Positions 26,864 to 32,830 of a stretch of 32,830 bases of DNA are shown here, one piece after another. The stretch is from Erysipelotrichia bacterium (GTDB lineage Bacteria > Muiribacteriota > Ozemobacteria > Ozemobacterales > Ozemobacteraceae). Numbering within the stretch: the first letter of the stretch is position 1; each line of letters opens with the position of its first letter. The stretch spans positions 1 through 32,830 of the forward strand of contig SABV01000011.1 in the NCBI GenBank assembly GCA_009928855.1, in the 5' to 3' direction. Made by a program: the position numbers and the translations under genes. The notes beneath the pieces are model-generated. The model was not told where the DNA came from. It searched no databases and saw nothing but the letters and a program-made list of their open reading frames with translations.

Positions 26864-27535
26864 TCAGCTTGCCGCTTTAGCTGCTTCAAGAATCAGTTTT
26901 ATGCAATTGTCAGGTGTTATGCGGCTTGTATTGAGGGTCAGGTTGTAGTGATGCGAGTCGTTCCAGTCTGTGTCGAAAAAATCATAGATAAAGTTTGCGG
27001 CAGCTTCGTCTTTTCGAGTCACCAGTTCTTCAGCTTTGGCGATTTCAAGTTTCTGCTCTTCCATGACGTGCTTCACTCTGTCTTCGCGTGCAGCAACAAT
27101 GCGAACATGAAGAGTGCCGGGGCGGTTTTTAAGAATCTGACTGCCGCCACGACCGAGGATAACCGCATTTGAAGTTTCGGCTATTTCTTTGATTACCTGG
27201 GTTAAAACATCGTAATAATCTTTTTCATGAAAAGAATTGCGCGGATAAGTGCTGAAAATTTCAGCTGAGTCCCAGTCCAGTGGGCCGATTCCAAAGGGAT
27301 GAAAAACCATGCCGCCCTGGGCTATGCTCGCCAGGGCTTCTTGAAAAAATACACCGATGCGGTTGTAATTTTGCTGATCGAAATCTTCAAGCTGTTCTTT
27401 GTTTTTACCCATCTTCTGCGCTATATCGTTGATGATCTGCTGGTCGTAGCAGCTGCAACCCAGAGCTTCGGCCAGCTTGAGCGCGATAAAAGTTCCAGAT
27501 GCACCAAGTTCACGTGAAATTGTAATAACAGGCAT
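26864..27535 (-). CDS. cytidylate kinase-like family protein
   Basis: A 223-residue P-loop protein resembling the cytidylate-kinase-like family (AAK/Cytidylate_kin2), not canonical CMP kinase. It opens with VITISRELGASGTFIALKLAEALGC, where family members usually have a Gly-Ser-Gly-Gly phosphate loop; here it reads ELGASGT. Later motifs include NAVILGRGGSQIL (about residues 109-122), the LHVRIVAAREDRV lid-type stretch, and a C-terminal YNLTLNTSR. These proteins are widespread in anaerobes and usually of unproven substrate. AGGAGG lies just upstream of the ATG. It is the first gene of a likely operon with the PQQ-propeller and activase genes. The upstream region, shared with the 49-codon gene, holds a TTGAAT-ATG-ATTCAA palindrome at 27583-27597. 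Confidence 0.88.
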   Translation of the reverse strand: MPVITISRELGASGTFIALKLAEALGCSCYDQQIINDIAQKMGKNKEQLEDFDQQNYNRIGVFFQEALASIAQGGMVFHPFGIGPLDWDSAEIFSTYPRNSFHEKDYYDVLTQVIKEIAETSNAVILGRGGSQILKNRPGTLHVRIVAAREDRVKHVMEEQKLEIAKAEELVTRKDEAAANFIYDFFDTDWNDSHHYNLTLNTSRITPDNCIKLILEAAKAAS

Positions 27536-27582
27536 CTGATCCTCCTTGTTAATTTTATACTTTACCTATTCTATGACAGAAG

Positions 27583-27597
27583 TTGAATATGATTCAA
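27583..27597. promoter_or_regulatory. palindrome in the divergent promoter region, possible operator
   Basis: TTGAAT (27583-27588), ATG, ATTCAA (27592-27597) is a perfect inverted repeat. It lies between the divergent cytidylate-kinase-like gene and the 49-codon gene. On the - strand the same TTGAAT can serve as a -35 box with TAGAAT 18 bp away. The sequence does not resemble the TTAG/CTAA boxes upstream of feoA. Nothing shows which protein would bind. Confidence 0.35.
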
Positions 27598-27690
27598 TAT
27601 GTTACAAAAAATAAATAAAAAAATGCTTAACCAAACTTATAAATACGCCGATGTTCTTTTTGTAGAAAAATAACTGAGGAGTAAGGCAAG

Positions 27691-27840
27691 ATGGTTCACC
27701 CGGCAATGGTAGGTATTACAGAACTGATGACGGACGACAGTTTTTTGTGTTGGATGGAAGACCAGCAGGAAGACCTTCTTGAAAATCTGACCACTTACGA
27801 AATTTTTAATCTTTACCAGACAAAGCAGACTACTCACTGA
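27691..27840 (+). CDS. 49-residue small protein of unknown function
   Basis: A short open frame runs from an ATG at 27691 to a TGA at 27838-27840. GAGGAG lies at 27676-27681 about 9 bp before the ATG, and a rho-independent terminator begins 17 bp after the stop, so it has the full outline of a small gene. The product starts MVHPAMVGITELMTDD and is acidic in its middle (EDQQEDLLENL), with one cysteine and one tryptophan. It has no signal peptide or membrane helix. I recognise no family. It is convergent with the DtxR-type regulator gene and divergent from the cytidylate-kinase-like gene. Confidence 0.7.
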   Translation: MVHPAMVGITELMTDDSFLCWMEDQQEDLLENLTTYEIFNLYQTKQTTH

Positions 27841-27857
27841 GCTGAAGAGATATACAG

Positions 27858-27880
27858 ATCGGGTGTTTCCCGGTTTTTTT
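27858..27880 (+). terminator. rho-independent terminator of the 49-codon gene
   Basis: ATCGGG (27858-27863) pairs with CCCGGT (27869-27874, one G-T pair) around TGTTT, followed directly by a run of seven T (27874-27880). It abuts the end of the convergent DtxR-type gene and has no U-tract on the - strand. Confidence 0.75.
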
Positions 27881-28319
27881 ATTTTAGCCCGTTATTTTTT
27901 TTAAGAAACTCTTTGAACTCCGCCCGGGTTGCGTCAGTATTTTTTCTGATGAAAGCCAGGTAACTATTCATTCTTTCGATCGTGCACAGCGACACCCGGT
28001 GCTCCAGTCGGCAGGCTTCCTGTTGGGCAAATTCTTCCGGGAAGGCGAGTACATTTTCGAGAAAGTCGGCGAGAATTTCGTGATAGCGGTTAAGCGTCAG
28101 AATGGTTTTTTGCCCCTCTTCTGTCAGCGTGACCGGCCTGTATGACTGATAATGGATGAGCCCTTTTTCGGAAAGACGCTGCAAGGCATTGGTGACCGAC
28201 GAGCGTTTGCAGCCCATCCGGTCAGCGAGGTCGGAGGTTCTGACTGCTCCATATTCAAGCTGCAGTTCTGCTATCTGTTCAAGATACGATTCCAGGGCCC
28301 CGGAAACACGCTCTTTCAT
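27879..28319 (-). CDS. DtxR/MntR-family metal-dependent repressor
   Basis: A 146-residue transcription regulator of the DtxR family in the short form without an SH3 domain. A winged helix (residues about 6-60) includes VRTSDLADRMGCKRSSVTNALQRL as helix-turn-helix and YRPVTLTEEG as wing. The dimer/metal-binding part has YHEILADFL and EACRLEHRVS. Compared with MntR ligands, the position of Asp8 is Ser and that of Glu99 is Cys, as in the iron sensor DtxR (Cys102, Glu105, His106), so Fe(II) is the likelier effector. The ATG at 28319 follows GGGAGAT; an ATG six codons upstream overlaps feoB and has no site. It begins 2 bp after feoB, the last gene of the feo operon. It probably represses the feoA promoter at 30887-30915 when iron is plentiful. 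Confidence 0.93.
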   Translation of the reverse strand: MKERVSGALESYLEQIAELQLEYGAVRTSDLADRMGCKRSSVTNALQRLSEKGLIHYQSYRPVTLTEEGQKTILTLNRYHEILADFLENVLAFPEEFAQQEACRLEHRVSLCTIERMNSYLAFIRKNTDATRAEFKEFLKKNNGLK

Positions 28320-28321
28320 AA

Positions 28322-30610
28322 TTATCTCCCAGAGCAATCATTGCCCTTTGAAGGGCAAGAGTCGCAGCCTGCACACGCCTGACAACGTTTCCCGCTGATG
28401 GTGGCGATGAAGGTTCTTAGCAGATAGGCGCACGAGAGCAGCGAAACCACAATGATTATAGCACTTTCTATTATTGTGTTGCTGTCATTTTTGACTTGCA
28501 AAATTTCACCAATTTTGAGGGCGGCAAAGCTGACGCCATAGGCAACAAAGAAATATACCAGAAACAAAATTGCCGTGAAACGTGCCGAACCACTTTCGCG
28601 CCAGATAACACCCATTGTGGCTATACAAGGTATGTAGAGAAGTGTAAACAGCATGAAAACAAAGGCTGTGAGTTGCGTGAAGCCTGTTTTGCGCATAGCG
28701 TCGCCCAGGTTGTCAGAGTAGGGGAGGTATAAAACAGTCAATGTTGAGACTACAGACTCTTTGGCGAGGAACCCCGGAATAAGGGAGACAGTTTCGCGCC
28801 AGCTGAAGCCAAGAGGAGCCATTACAGGATGTATGAACTTGCCAATTCTCGCCATGTAACGGCCTTCCATTTCTTCTATGTCGCGGCGATGATTGAGTTC
28901 GGCAATTTTATTGCTTGTTTCTACGCTCATAGTTTGCGATTTCAGACTTGCCAGCTCTGTTTCATAGCTAAAACTTAATGGTATTTCGCGTGGAAACACA
29001 GACAAAACCCAGATTAGAATTGCCCCGGCCAGAATTACGGTGCCCGCCTTTTCGATAAAGTGCATGGCTTTTTCCTGGAGCATGTGGAAAACGCTTCTGG
29101 GCGTTGGGAGTCGGTAAGGGGGCATTTCCAGCAGAAAAGGAGAATTGTCGGTCGTTTTGAAGAGAAGACTTGTTATGTGCCCTACAAATACGATCACGAC
29201 CAGGTTTACAAAAAACAGCGAGAACATCCATAAACTGGGGTTTTGCGGAAAAAAAGTGCCGCACAAAAGCACCAGTATTGGTAGACGTGCAGCGCATGTT
29301 ACCATTGGTATGAGCAGCATCGTTAAAAGTCGTTGAAAGCGATTGTCGATAATTCTGGTTGCTAATACTGCCGGAACATTGCAACCGAGACCCATGATCA
29401 TCGGGATGAACGCGCGGCCATGCAGTCCAATGCTGTTCATCATTCGATCCATTATGAAGGCTGCTCGTGACATGTATCCCGAGTCTTCCAGCAGGGCGAT
29501 CCAGAAAAAAAGAATGAGAATGTTCGGTATAAAGATCAATACGCCGCCAACGCCGCTGACTATGCCATCTATCAGAAGGTCTTTGAGCATGCCGTCTTGC
29601 ATGCTGCCTTTTATTAAGGCGTTTAGCGCTTCGATCAGAGATTCCAGCCAACCCATAGGGATTTCGCCCACCGAAAATGTTGTCCAGAAAACGAATGCCA
29701 TCATCATGGCAAAAATTGGCAGCCCAAATAAGCGGTGTACCAGTAAAGAGTCGAGTTTTTCCTGCCATGGGGGAATGTTTTTACCGGGAATGCTTGCGCA
29801 GGCAGAAATCAGCGCTTCGATGCGTCTATAACGGTCTGTCGCCAGTTCGCAGGCCATATCTATTGATCTTAGTGGCTTTTCTCTGCCTTTGCTGAGCGTT
29901 TCGGCCAGGCGACTGCGGATTTCCTGTATTTTTATGTCTGATTCGAAGGGCTTAAGGCATATCAGCTCTCGTATTGCATTGTATCTCTGCGTTGGAGAGG
30001 CTTTTTCCCAGGTCGTGTTCTGTATGATTAATATTTCTTCTGCGGCTTTTTGCCATAATTCTGGTAGCGAAAGGGAATTTTGACGAAGTGTTCCGGCCGC
30101 ATAATCCGGGCGTCCGAGATGCTCTATCATAGAGCTGACACCTTTTCCGCTTCTTGCCACTGTTGGAAAAGCGCTGCTGCCAGTAAAAACAGAGAATTTT
30201 TGCAGATCTATGATTCCGCCGGAGGCAGAGAAAGAGTCGTAGCAGTTCAGGCTTATTACCGGGTTAACGCCAAGTTCGATCAACTGTGTCGTTAAAAACA
30301 GATTGCGCTCAAAATTGGCAATGTCGACAACATTGATGATTATGCCAGAAGCAGCTTCATCAAGAGTTTTTAATACGATTTCTTCTTCGGGGGTAGCCGG
30401 GGTGAGGGAGTAGGTTCCGGGGAGGTCGTTTATGATAAAACAACCTTGCTCTGTGCGTGTTGTTCCTTCAATTTTCTGAACAGTCACGCCCGGCCAGTTG
30501 CCGACACGGTGTCTCTCGCCCGTCATGGCGTTAAACAGACTTGTTTTGCCACTATTCGGGTTGCCGACCAGAAAAACATTGCGGGCGGCCTGCTGTGGGT
30601 TATTTGACAT
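28322..30610 (-). CDS. feoB: ferrous iron transporter FeoB with fused C-terminal cysteine-rich tail
   Basis: A 762-residue inner-membrane Fe(II) importer. The N-terminal G domain has G1 GNPNSGKT (residues 16-23), G2 GVTV (41-44), G3 DLPG (62-65) and G4 NCYD (122-125). A helical insert follows. The polytopic core has two Gate motifs, MGLGCNVPAVLATR and the later repeat around GFLAKESVVSTL. The last roughly 55 residues add one hydrophobic helix (TIIESAIIIVVSLLSCAYLL) and a cysteine tail, CQACAGCDSC, resembling the separate small FeoB-associated Cys-rich membrane proteins of Firmicutes. No feoC is present. It overlaps feoA by 11 bp and lies 2 bp before the regulator gene. Confidence 0.97.
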   Translation of the reverse strand: MSNNPQQAARNVFLVGNPNSGKTSLFNAMTGERHRVGNWPGVTVQKIEGTTRTEQGCFIINDLPGTYSLTPATPEEEIVLKTLDEAASGIIINVVDIANFERNLFLTTQLIELGVNPVISLNCYDSFSASGGIIDLQKFSVFTGSSAFPTVARSGKGVSSMIEHLGRPDYAAGTLRQNSLSLPELWQKAAEEILIIQNTTWEKASPTQRYNAIRELICLKPFESDIKIQEIRSRLAETLSKGREKPLRSIDMACELATDRYRRIEALISACASIPGKNIPPWQEKLDSLLVHRLFGLPIFAMMMAFVFWTTFSVGEIPMGWLESLIEALNALIKGSMQDGMLKDLLIDGIVSGVGGVLIFIPNILILFFWIALLEDSGYMSRAAFIMDRMMNSIGLHGRAFIPMIMGLGCNVPAVLATRIIDNRFQRLLTMLLIPMVTCAARLPILVLLCGTFFPQNPSLWMFSLFFVNLVVIVFVGHITSLLFKTTDNSPFLLEMPPYRLPTPRSVFHMLQEKAMHFIEKAGTVILAGAILIWVLSVFPREIPLSFSYETELASLKSQTMSVETSNKIAELNHRRDIEEMEGRYMARIGKFIHPVMAPLGFSWRETVSLIPGFLAKESVVSTLTVLYLPYSDNLGDAMRKTGFTQLTAFVFMLFTLLYIPCIATMGVIWRESGSARFTAILFLVYFFVAYGVSFAALKIGEILQVKNDSNTIIESAIIIVVSLLSCAYLLRTFIATISGKRCQACAGCDSCPSKGNDCSGR

Positions 30611-30851
30611 CCGGCTTTAACTCCACGTCTATTAAGATTGATTCTGAGCGTCTTAAGCCAACCTGATAACCACGAATTTCGAAGGTGGTCGGGTCTCCCA
30701 TTGGGGCTTTTTTTATCGCTCTTATCTGGGTGCCAGGTACAAAGCCCATGTCCATAAGGCGTTGTGATGTTGGCGATGCTGCGTCTATGTCGCGAATGGT
30801 CCCGGTGTGGCCCTCTGGCAGTTCCGCAAGACTGACTGTTGTTCTAACCAT
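30600..30851 (-). CDS. feoA: FeoA, SH3-like partner of FeoB
   Basis: An 83-residue cytoplasmic protein of the FeoA family, the usual size. It has the core pattern of an SH3-like barrel: GHTGTIRDID, QRLMDMGFVPGTQI (the family's 'RL..MGi.pG..i' signature) and GYQVGLRRSESILIDVE. FeoA assists Fe(II) uptake by binding the FeoB G domain. The start has GAGG about 8 bp upstream. Its stop overlaps the feoB start by 11 bp, so the two are translationally coupled. It is the first gene of the feoA-feoB-DtxR operon. Confidence 0.95.
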   Translation of the reverse strand: MVRTTVSLAELPEGHTGTIRDIDAASPTSQRLMDMGFVPGTQIRAIKKAPMGDPTTFEIRGYQVGLRRSESILIDVELKPDVK

Positions 30852-30864
30852 AGTTTTGCCTCAA

Positions 30865-30880
30865 ATTAGATTCGTCTAAT
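30865..30880. promoter_or_regulatory. candidate iron-repressor operator 1 (start-site proximal)
   Basis: ATTAGA-TTCG-TCTAAT is a perfect inverted repeat and contains TTAG-N6-CTAA. It overlaps the predicted transcription start of feoA. The repeat lies 19 bp from a similar box at 30884-30899, on the same face roughly two helical turns away. The encoded DtxR-type protein is the likely binder. Confidence 0.7.
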
Positions 30881-30883
30881 ATT

Positions 30884-30899
30884 GTTAGTATAGTCTAAC
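30884..30899. promoter_or_regulatory. candidate iron-repressor operator 2 (over -10)
   Basis: GTTAG-TATAGT-CTAAC has perfect 5-bp arms and again contains TTAG-N6-CTAA. It completely covers the feoA -10 hexamer (30892-30887), a placement expected of a repressor that blocks RNA polymerase. Confidence 0.7.
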
Positions 30900-30915
30900 T
30901 TTTTTGGAATGTCAA
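30887..30915 (-). promoter_or_regulatory. sigma70 promoter of the feoA-feoB-DtxR operon
   Basis: On the - strand TTGACA (30915-30910, perfect) and TATACT (30892-30887, 5 of 6) are 17 bp apart, the best promoter in the window. Transcription would start near 30880, about 29 nt before the feoA ATG. Confidence 0.88.
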
Positions 30916-30969
30916 GTTTTTCAGAGACGGCAAAACAGGTTTGTTTTTATCTTGCAAATTGTTGTTGCT

Positions 30970-30996
30970 GCGCTAATTGCGCTAATTACGCTAATT
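30970..30996. repeat. three tandem 9-bp units in the feoA upstream gap
   Basis: GCGCTAATT at 30970-30978, the same at 30979-30987 and ACGCTAATT at 30988-30996 form a near-perfect 3 x 9 bp tandem array. Each unit contains CTAA, the half-site of the feoA operators. It lies about 55 bp upstream of the -35 box and downstream of the Ycf46-like gene. It may be a simple slippage repeat. Confidence 0.8.
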
Positions 30997-31027
30997 GAAG
31001 ATGGCGTCGGGGGGTGTTATTGGGGGG

Positions 31028-32539
31028 TTATTTGTCTGATTTTGAGGCCGAAACGGCACGTTCGCTGGCCCAGTTTTTGATGAACTTTATCTGTTCTGAC
31101 ATGGTGCGTGAAAGCGGTACAGTGCTTCGAATGATTGTGTATAAGTCGTCCTGGGTCAGTTGAGAACCTCGGTGAAAAGCCTCTACAGTTGCGGCTTCTA
31201 CTACGTGCTCTATTTCAGCTCCATTCCAGAATTCAGTTGCCACACTCAGCAGTGGCATGTCAAAGTCTTGTATCTTGTTGCCACGCCTGGTTAAATGAAC
31301 TCGAAAAATCTGTTCACGTTCGCTGTCGTTTGGCAGGTCGATAAAAAATACCTGGTCAAAACGGCCTTTGCGTATGATTTCGGCCGGCAGCAAATCGATA
31401 CGGTTGGCGGTCGCGGCAACGAATACATCAGCTGATTTTTCCTGCATCCAGGTCAGAAACGCCGAGAAAATATGTGAGCCTGTTCCGCCGTCTTTGGCAG
31501 TGTTGCTGCTGATGCCGCCTTCTATTTCATCTATCCAGAGTATTGCGGGAGCGACCGACTCTATGCTTTTTATTGCGCGATAAAATGTGCCTTCTGGGCT
31601 TCCAAAGTTGCCTGAATAGACCTTATTCATGTCGAGTCTGAAAAGGGGAAGCCCCCACAGAGCGCTTATTGCTTTTACAGAGAGTGATTTCCCGCATCCT
31701 GAAATACCCATCATGAGAAGTCCTCGCGGTGGGCGGATTCCAGCCTGAGCGGCCTCGGGGGAAAAAAGGCGGCGCCTTTTTACAAGCCAGTCTTTGAGAT
31801 TCTCGAGCCCGCCAACGTCATCTAGAGACTCAATGCTGCGTACGTATTCAAGAACGCCGTCTTTGCGGGCGAGTTGTTCTTTTTCGTCGTGTAGCAGCGG
31901 CAAAATTTCTTTGTCGATTATTTTTCGACTCCAGCATGTTTTGTTCAGGGCATACTTCATTTCGGCAGCAGTAAAGCCTTTAAGAGAAATAACCGCTTGA
32001 TCCATTTCTTCGTGGGTGAATTCTACTTTTATGCCGCGTTTTGTTGCCGCCTGCATGTGTTCGTCAATTATGGCCGCTGTTTCGGAGGCATCAGGGAGCT
32101 GGTAGGTTATCAGGAGTATGTCTTTGCGGATTTCTACGGGCAGCATAAACTCAGAGCCGGTAAGTAATAAAAATCGATTCTGACCCCTGAAGGCGTAATG
32201 AATGTTTTTTATGCGCCGCTGGATCTCAACGTCGTTAAGACTGCCACCCAGGTCTTTAAAAACGAAAAAACCCGGTTTGTCATACTGCTGAATCTTGTCG
32301 AGCGCCTCGATGGCGGAAAGTTTGCTGCCAGAAGCGGCAGCTGTTTCAACCAGGCCCGTCTGGAGGTCCCAGGTGATGAAGCAGCCACGATTCTGAAATG
32401 CGTTCGCAAAAAACGCATTCAATGCCAGAATGGTTGAATCTTCTTCCCAGGTTTCTATGGCGATGATTGGGTAACCGCCGATCAGGGCCTCTTTTAAAGC
32501 TTTGAGAGCCGGCTGTCTTTGCGGGCTCGAACTGCTCAT
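31028..32539 (-). CDS. Ycf46-like AAA+ ATPase
   Basis: A 503-residue AAA+ protein. An N-terminal degenerate ATPase-like half (about 1-225, with GGYPIIAIETWEED and PGFFVFKDLGG) is followed by a complete FtsH/Cdc48-type AAA domain. Walker A is GISGCGKS at residues 278-285, Walker B ILWIDEIE at 333-340, sensor 1 ATANR at 376-380, RKGRFDQVFF around 390-399 with the arginine finger, and sensor 2-type GAEIEHVV at 440-447. This two-part layout is that of Ycf46 proteins, known from cyanobacteria and plastids and also many other bacteria; in cyanobacteria one has been linked to CO2/photosynthesis regulation. No transmembrane helix or protease domain is present. Its ATG overlaps the stop of the small upstream gene (ATGA). 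No obvious terminator follows the TAA at 31028. Confidence 0.93.
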   Translation of the reverse strand: MSSSSPQRQPALKALKEALIGGYPIIAIETWEEDSTILALNAFFANAFQNRGCFITWDLQTGLVETAAASGSKLSAIEALDKIQQYDKPGFFVFKDLGGSLNDVEIQRRIKNIHYAFRGQNRFLLLTGSEFMLPVEIRKDILLITYQLPDASETAAIIDEHMQAATKRGIKVEFTHEEMDQAVISLKGFTAAEMKYALNKTCWSRKIIDKEILPLLHDEKEQLARKDGVLEYVRSIESLDDVGGLENLKDWLVKRRRLFSPEAAQAGIRPPRGLLMMGISGCGKSLSVKAISALWGLPLFRLDMNKVYSGNFGSPEGTFYRAIKSIESVAPAILWIDEIEGGISSNTAKDGGTGSHIFSAFLTWMQEKSADVFVAATANRIDLLPAEIIRKGRFDQVFFIDLPNDSEREQIFRVHLTRRGNKIQDFDMPLLSVATEFWNGAEIEHVVEAATVEAFHRGSQLTQDDLYTIIRSTVPLSRTMSEQIKFIKNWASERAVSASKSDK

Positions 32540-32742
32540 GGCGTGGCGTTACTGATCAGCTGCTCAATGGTTGAGTTGAAAATGGTATTTTCGGCATCCT
32601 GCAGGTTATGCCAGCATTCTTTATACAACTGGGTCTCAAAAAGGTCGCAGTAACCAACGGCGTTACTGGCAAAGTGTTTATCGAGAACTGTGTTCTGGGA
32701 GACAACTTCAAATTCTGCTGCGCAGAGTTCCATGTCGTTCAT
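32536..32742 (-). CDS. small protein coupled to the Ycf46-like ATPase, function unknown
   Basis: A 68-residue protein beginning MNDMELCAAEFEVV, with three cysteines (one in KECWHN) and no signal peptide or membrane helix. Its TGA overlaps the ATG of the AAA+ gene, so the two are translationally coupled and may act together. I chose the ATG at 32742 because AAAAGGA lies upstream (about 12 bp, rather far) and a sigma70-like promoter at 32786-32813 would transcribe it. The frame is also open upstream through a TTG at 32824-32826 to the edge of the window, so a longer protein that starts outside cannot be excluded. No family recognised. Confidence 0.65.
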   Translation of the reverse strand: MNDMELCAAEFEVVSQNTVLDKHFASNAVGYCDLFETQLYKECWHNLQDAENTIFNSTIEQLISNATP

Positions 32743-32785
32743 AAACTTAAAATATCCTTTTGAATTGTTAATTACCCTTAGTCTG

Positions 32786-32813
32786 ATTATAAACCAATTT
32801 GGCTTTTCATCAA
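32786..32813 (-). promoter_or_regulatory. candidate promoter of the Ycf46-like operon
   Basis: On the - strand TTGATG (32813-32808, 4 of 6) and a perfect TATAAT (32791-32786) are separated by 16 bp. It lies inside the open frame extending to the window edge, which supports the shorter protein starting at 32742. Confidence 0.5.
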
Positions 32814-32827
32814 GAGAAAAAGCCAAA
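32798..32827. repeat. 10-bp inverted repeat over the -35 region
   Basis: TTTGGCTTTT (32798-32807) and AAAAGCCAAA (32818-32827) form a perfect 10-bp stem with a 10-nt loop that contains the -35 hexamer. It could be an operator, or the AT-rich terminator of a gene outside the window; neither strand has a convincing U-tract. Confidence 0.55.
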
Positions 32828-32830
32828 AGT

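Noticed and set aside
28968-29768. 266-codon frame within feoB
   Set aside because: Same strand, shifted frame, inside the conserved membrane core of FeoB; no family resemblance.
31008-31027. G-rich stretch as a possible G-quadruplex
   Set aside because: Only two long G-runs are present, so a four-stranded structure within this segment is not supported.
1-32830. CRISPR arrays, tRNA or rRNA genes, insertion sequences, phage genes
   Set aside because: Looked for spaced direct repeats, tRNA-like cloverleaf arms and transposase or integrase products; none were seen.

Overview
The window reads as chromosomal DNA of an anaerobic bacterium with a secretory system. The anaerobe markers are a two-centre desulfoferrodoxin, a Feo ferrous-iron operon and a giant 2-hydroxyacyl-CoA dehydratase activase. 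Several products have Sec signal peptides or membrane anchors. I saw no rRNA, tRNA, transposase, integrase or CRISPR array, and gene density is high with few gaps. The MoxR/ABC/DUF58/VWA cluster and the activase together would fit a deep-branching anaerobic diderm (Riflebacteria- or Lentisphaerae-like). This is an inference from gene content, and marker genes are absent.

Region 1 (188-12297, + strand) is one tightly packed operon of eight genes. In order: a coiled-coil membrane protein, a MoxR-type AAA+ ATPase, a secreted/membrane protein with a GATase-like segment, an ABC ATPase, an ABC-2 type permease, a DUF58 protein, a BatA-like VWA membrane protein, and a large double-VWA membrane protein. 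Several junctions are 4-11 bp overlaps. A candidate sigma70 promoter lies at 127-156 and a strong bidirectional terminator at 12308-12350. The likely job is a chaperone/metal-dependent adhesion complex at the membrane linked to an exporter; the substrate is unknown.

Region 2 (12357-18413) holds a SET-domain methyltransferase (- strand), a secreted proline-rich protein (+), desulfoferrodoxin (-), and three secreted + strand proteins. Those three are an Sm-like/STI1-like protein, a TPR-like protein, and a protein with a zinc ribbon directly after its signal peptide.

Region 3 (18452-27535, - strand) has a large secreted beta-propeller protein with its own promoter. It also has a probable three-gene operon: a cytidylate-kinase-like protein, a membrane-anchored PQQ-type propeller and the 1443-residue activase. 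That operon ends at a 14-bp-stem terminator at 20983-21014.

Region 4 (27691-30915) has a 49-codon + strand gene with its own terminator, facing the - strand operon feoA-feoB-DtxR regulator. The feoA promoter is near-consensus (TTGACA, 17 bp, TATACT). Two TTAG-N6-CTAA palindromes sit on its -10 and start site, so the last gene of the operon probably represses its own operon when iron is sufficient.

Region 5 (31028-32830, - strand) holds a Ycf46-like AAA+ ATPase translationally coupled to a small upstream gene of unknown function.
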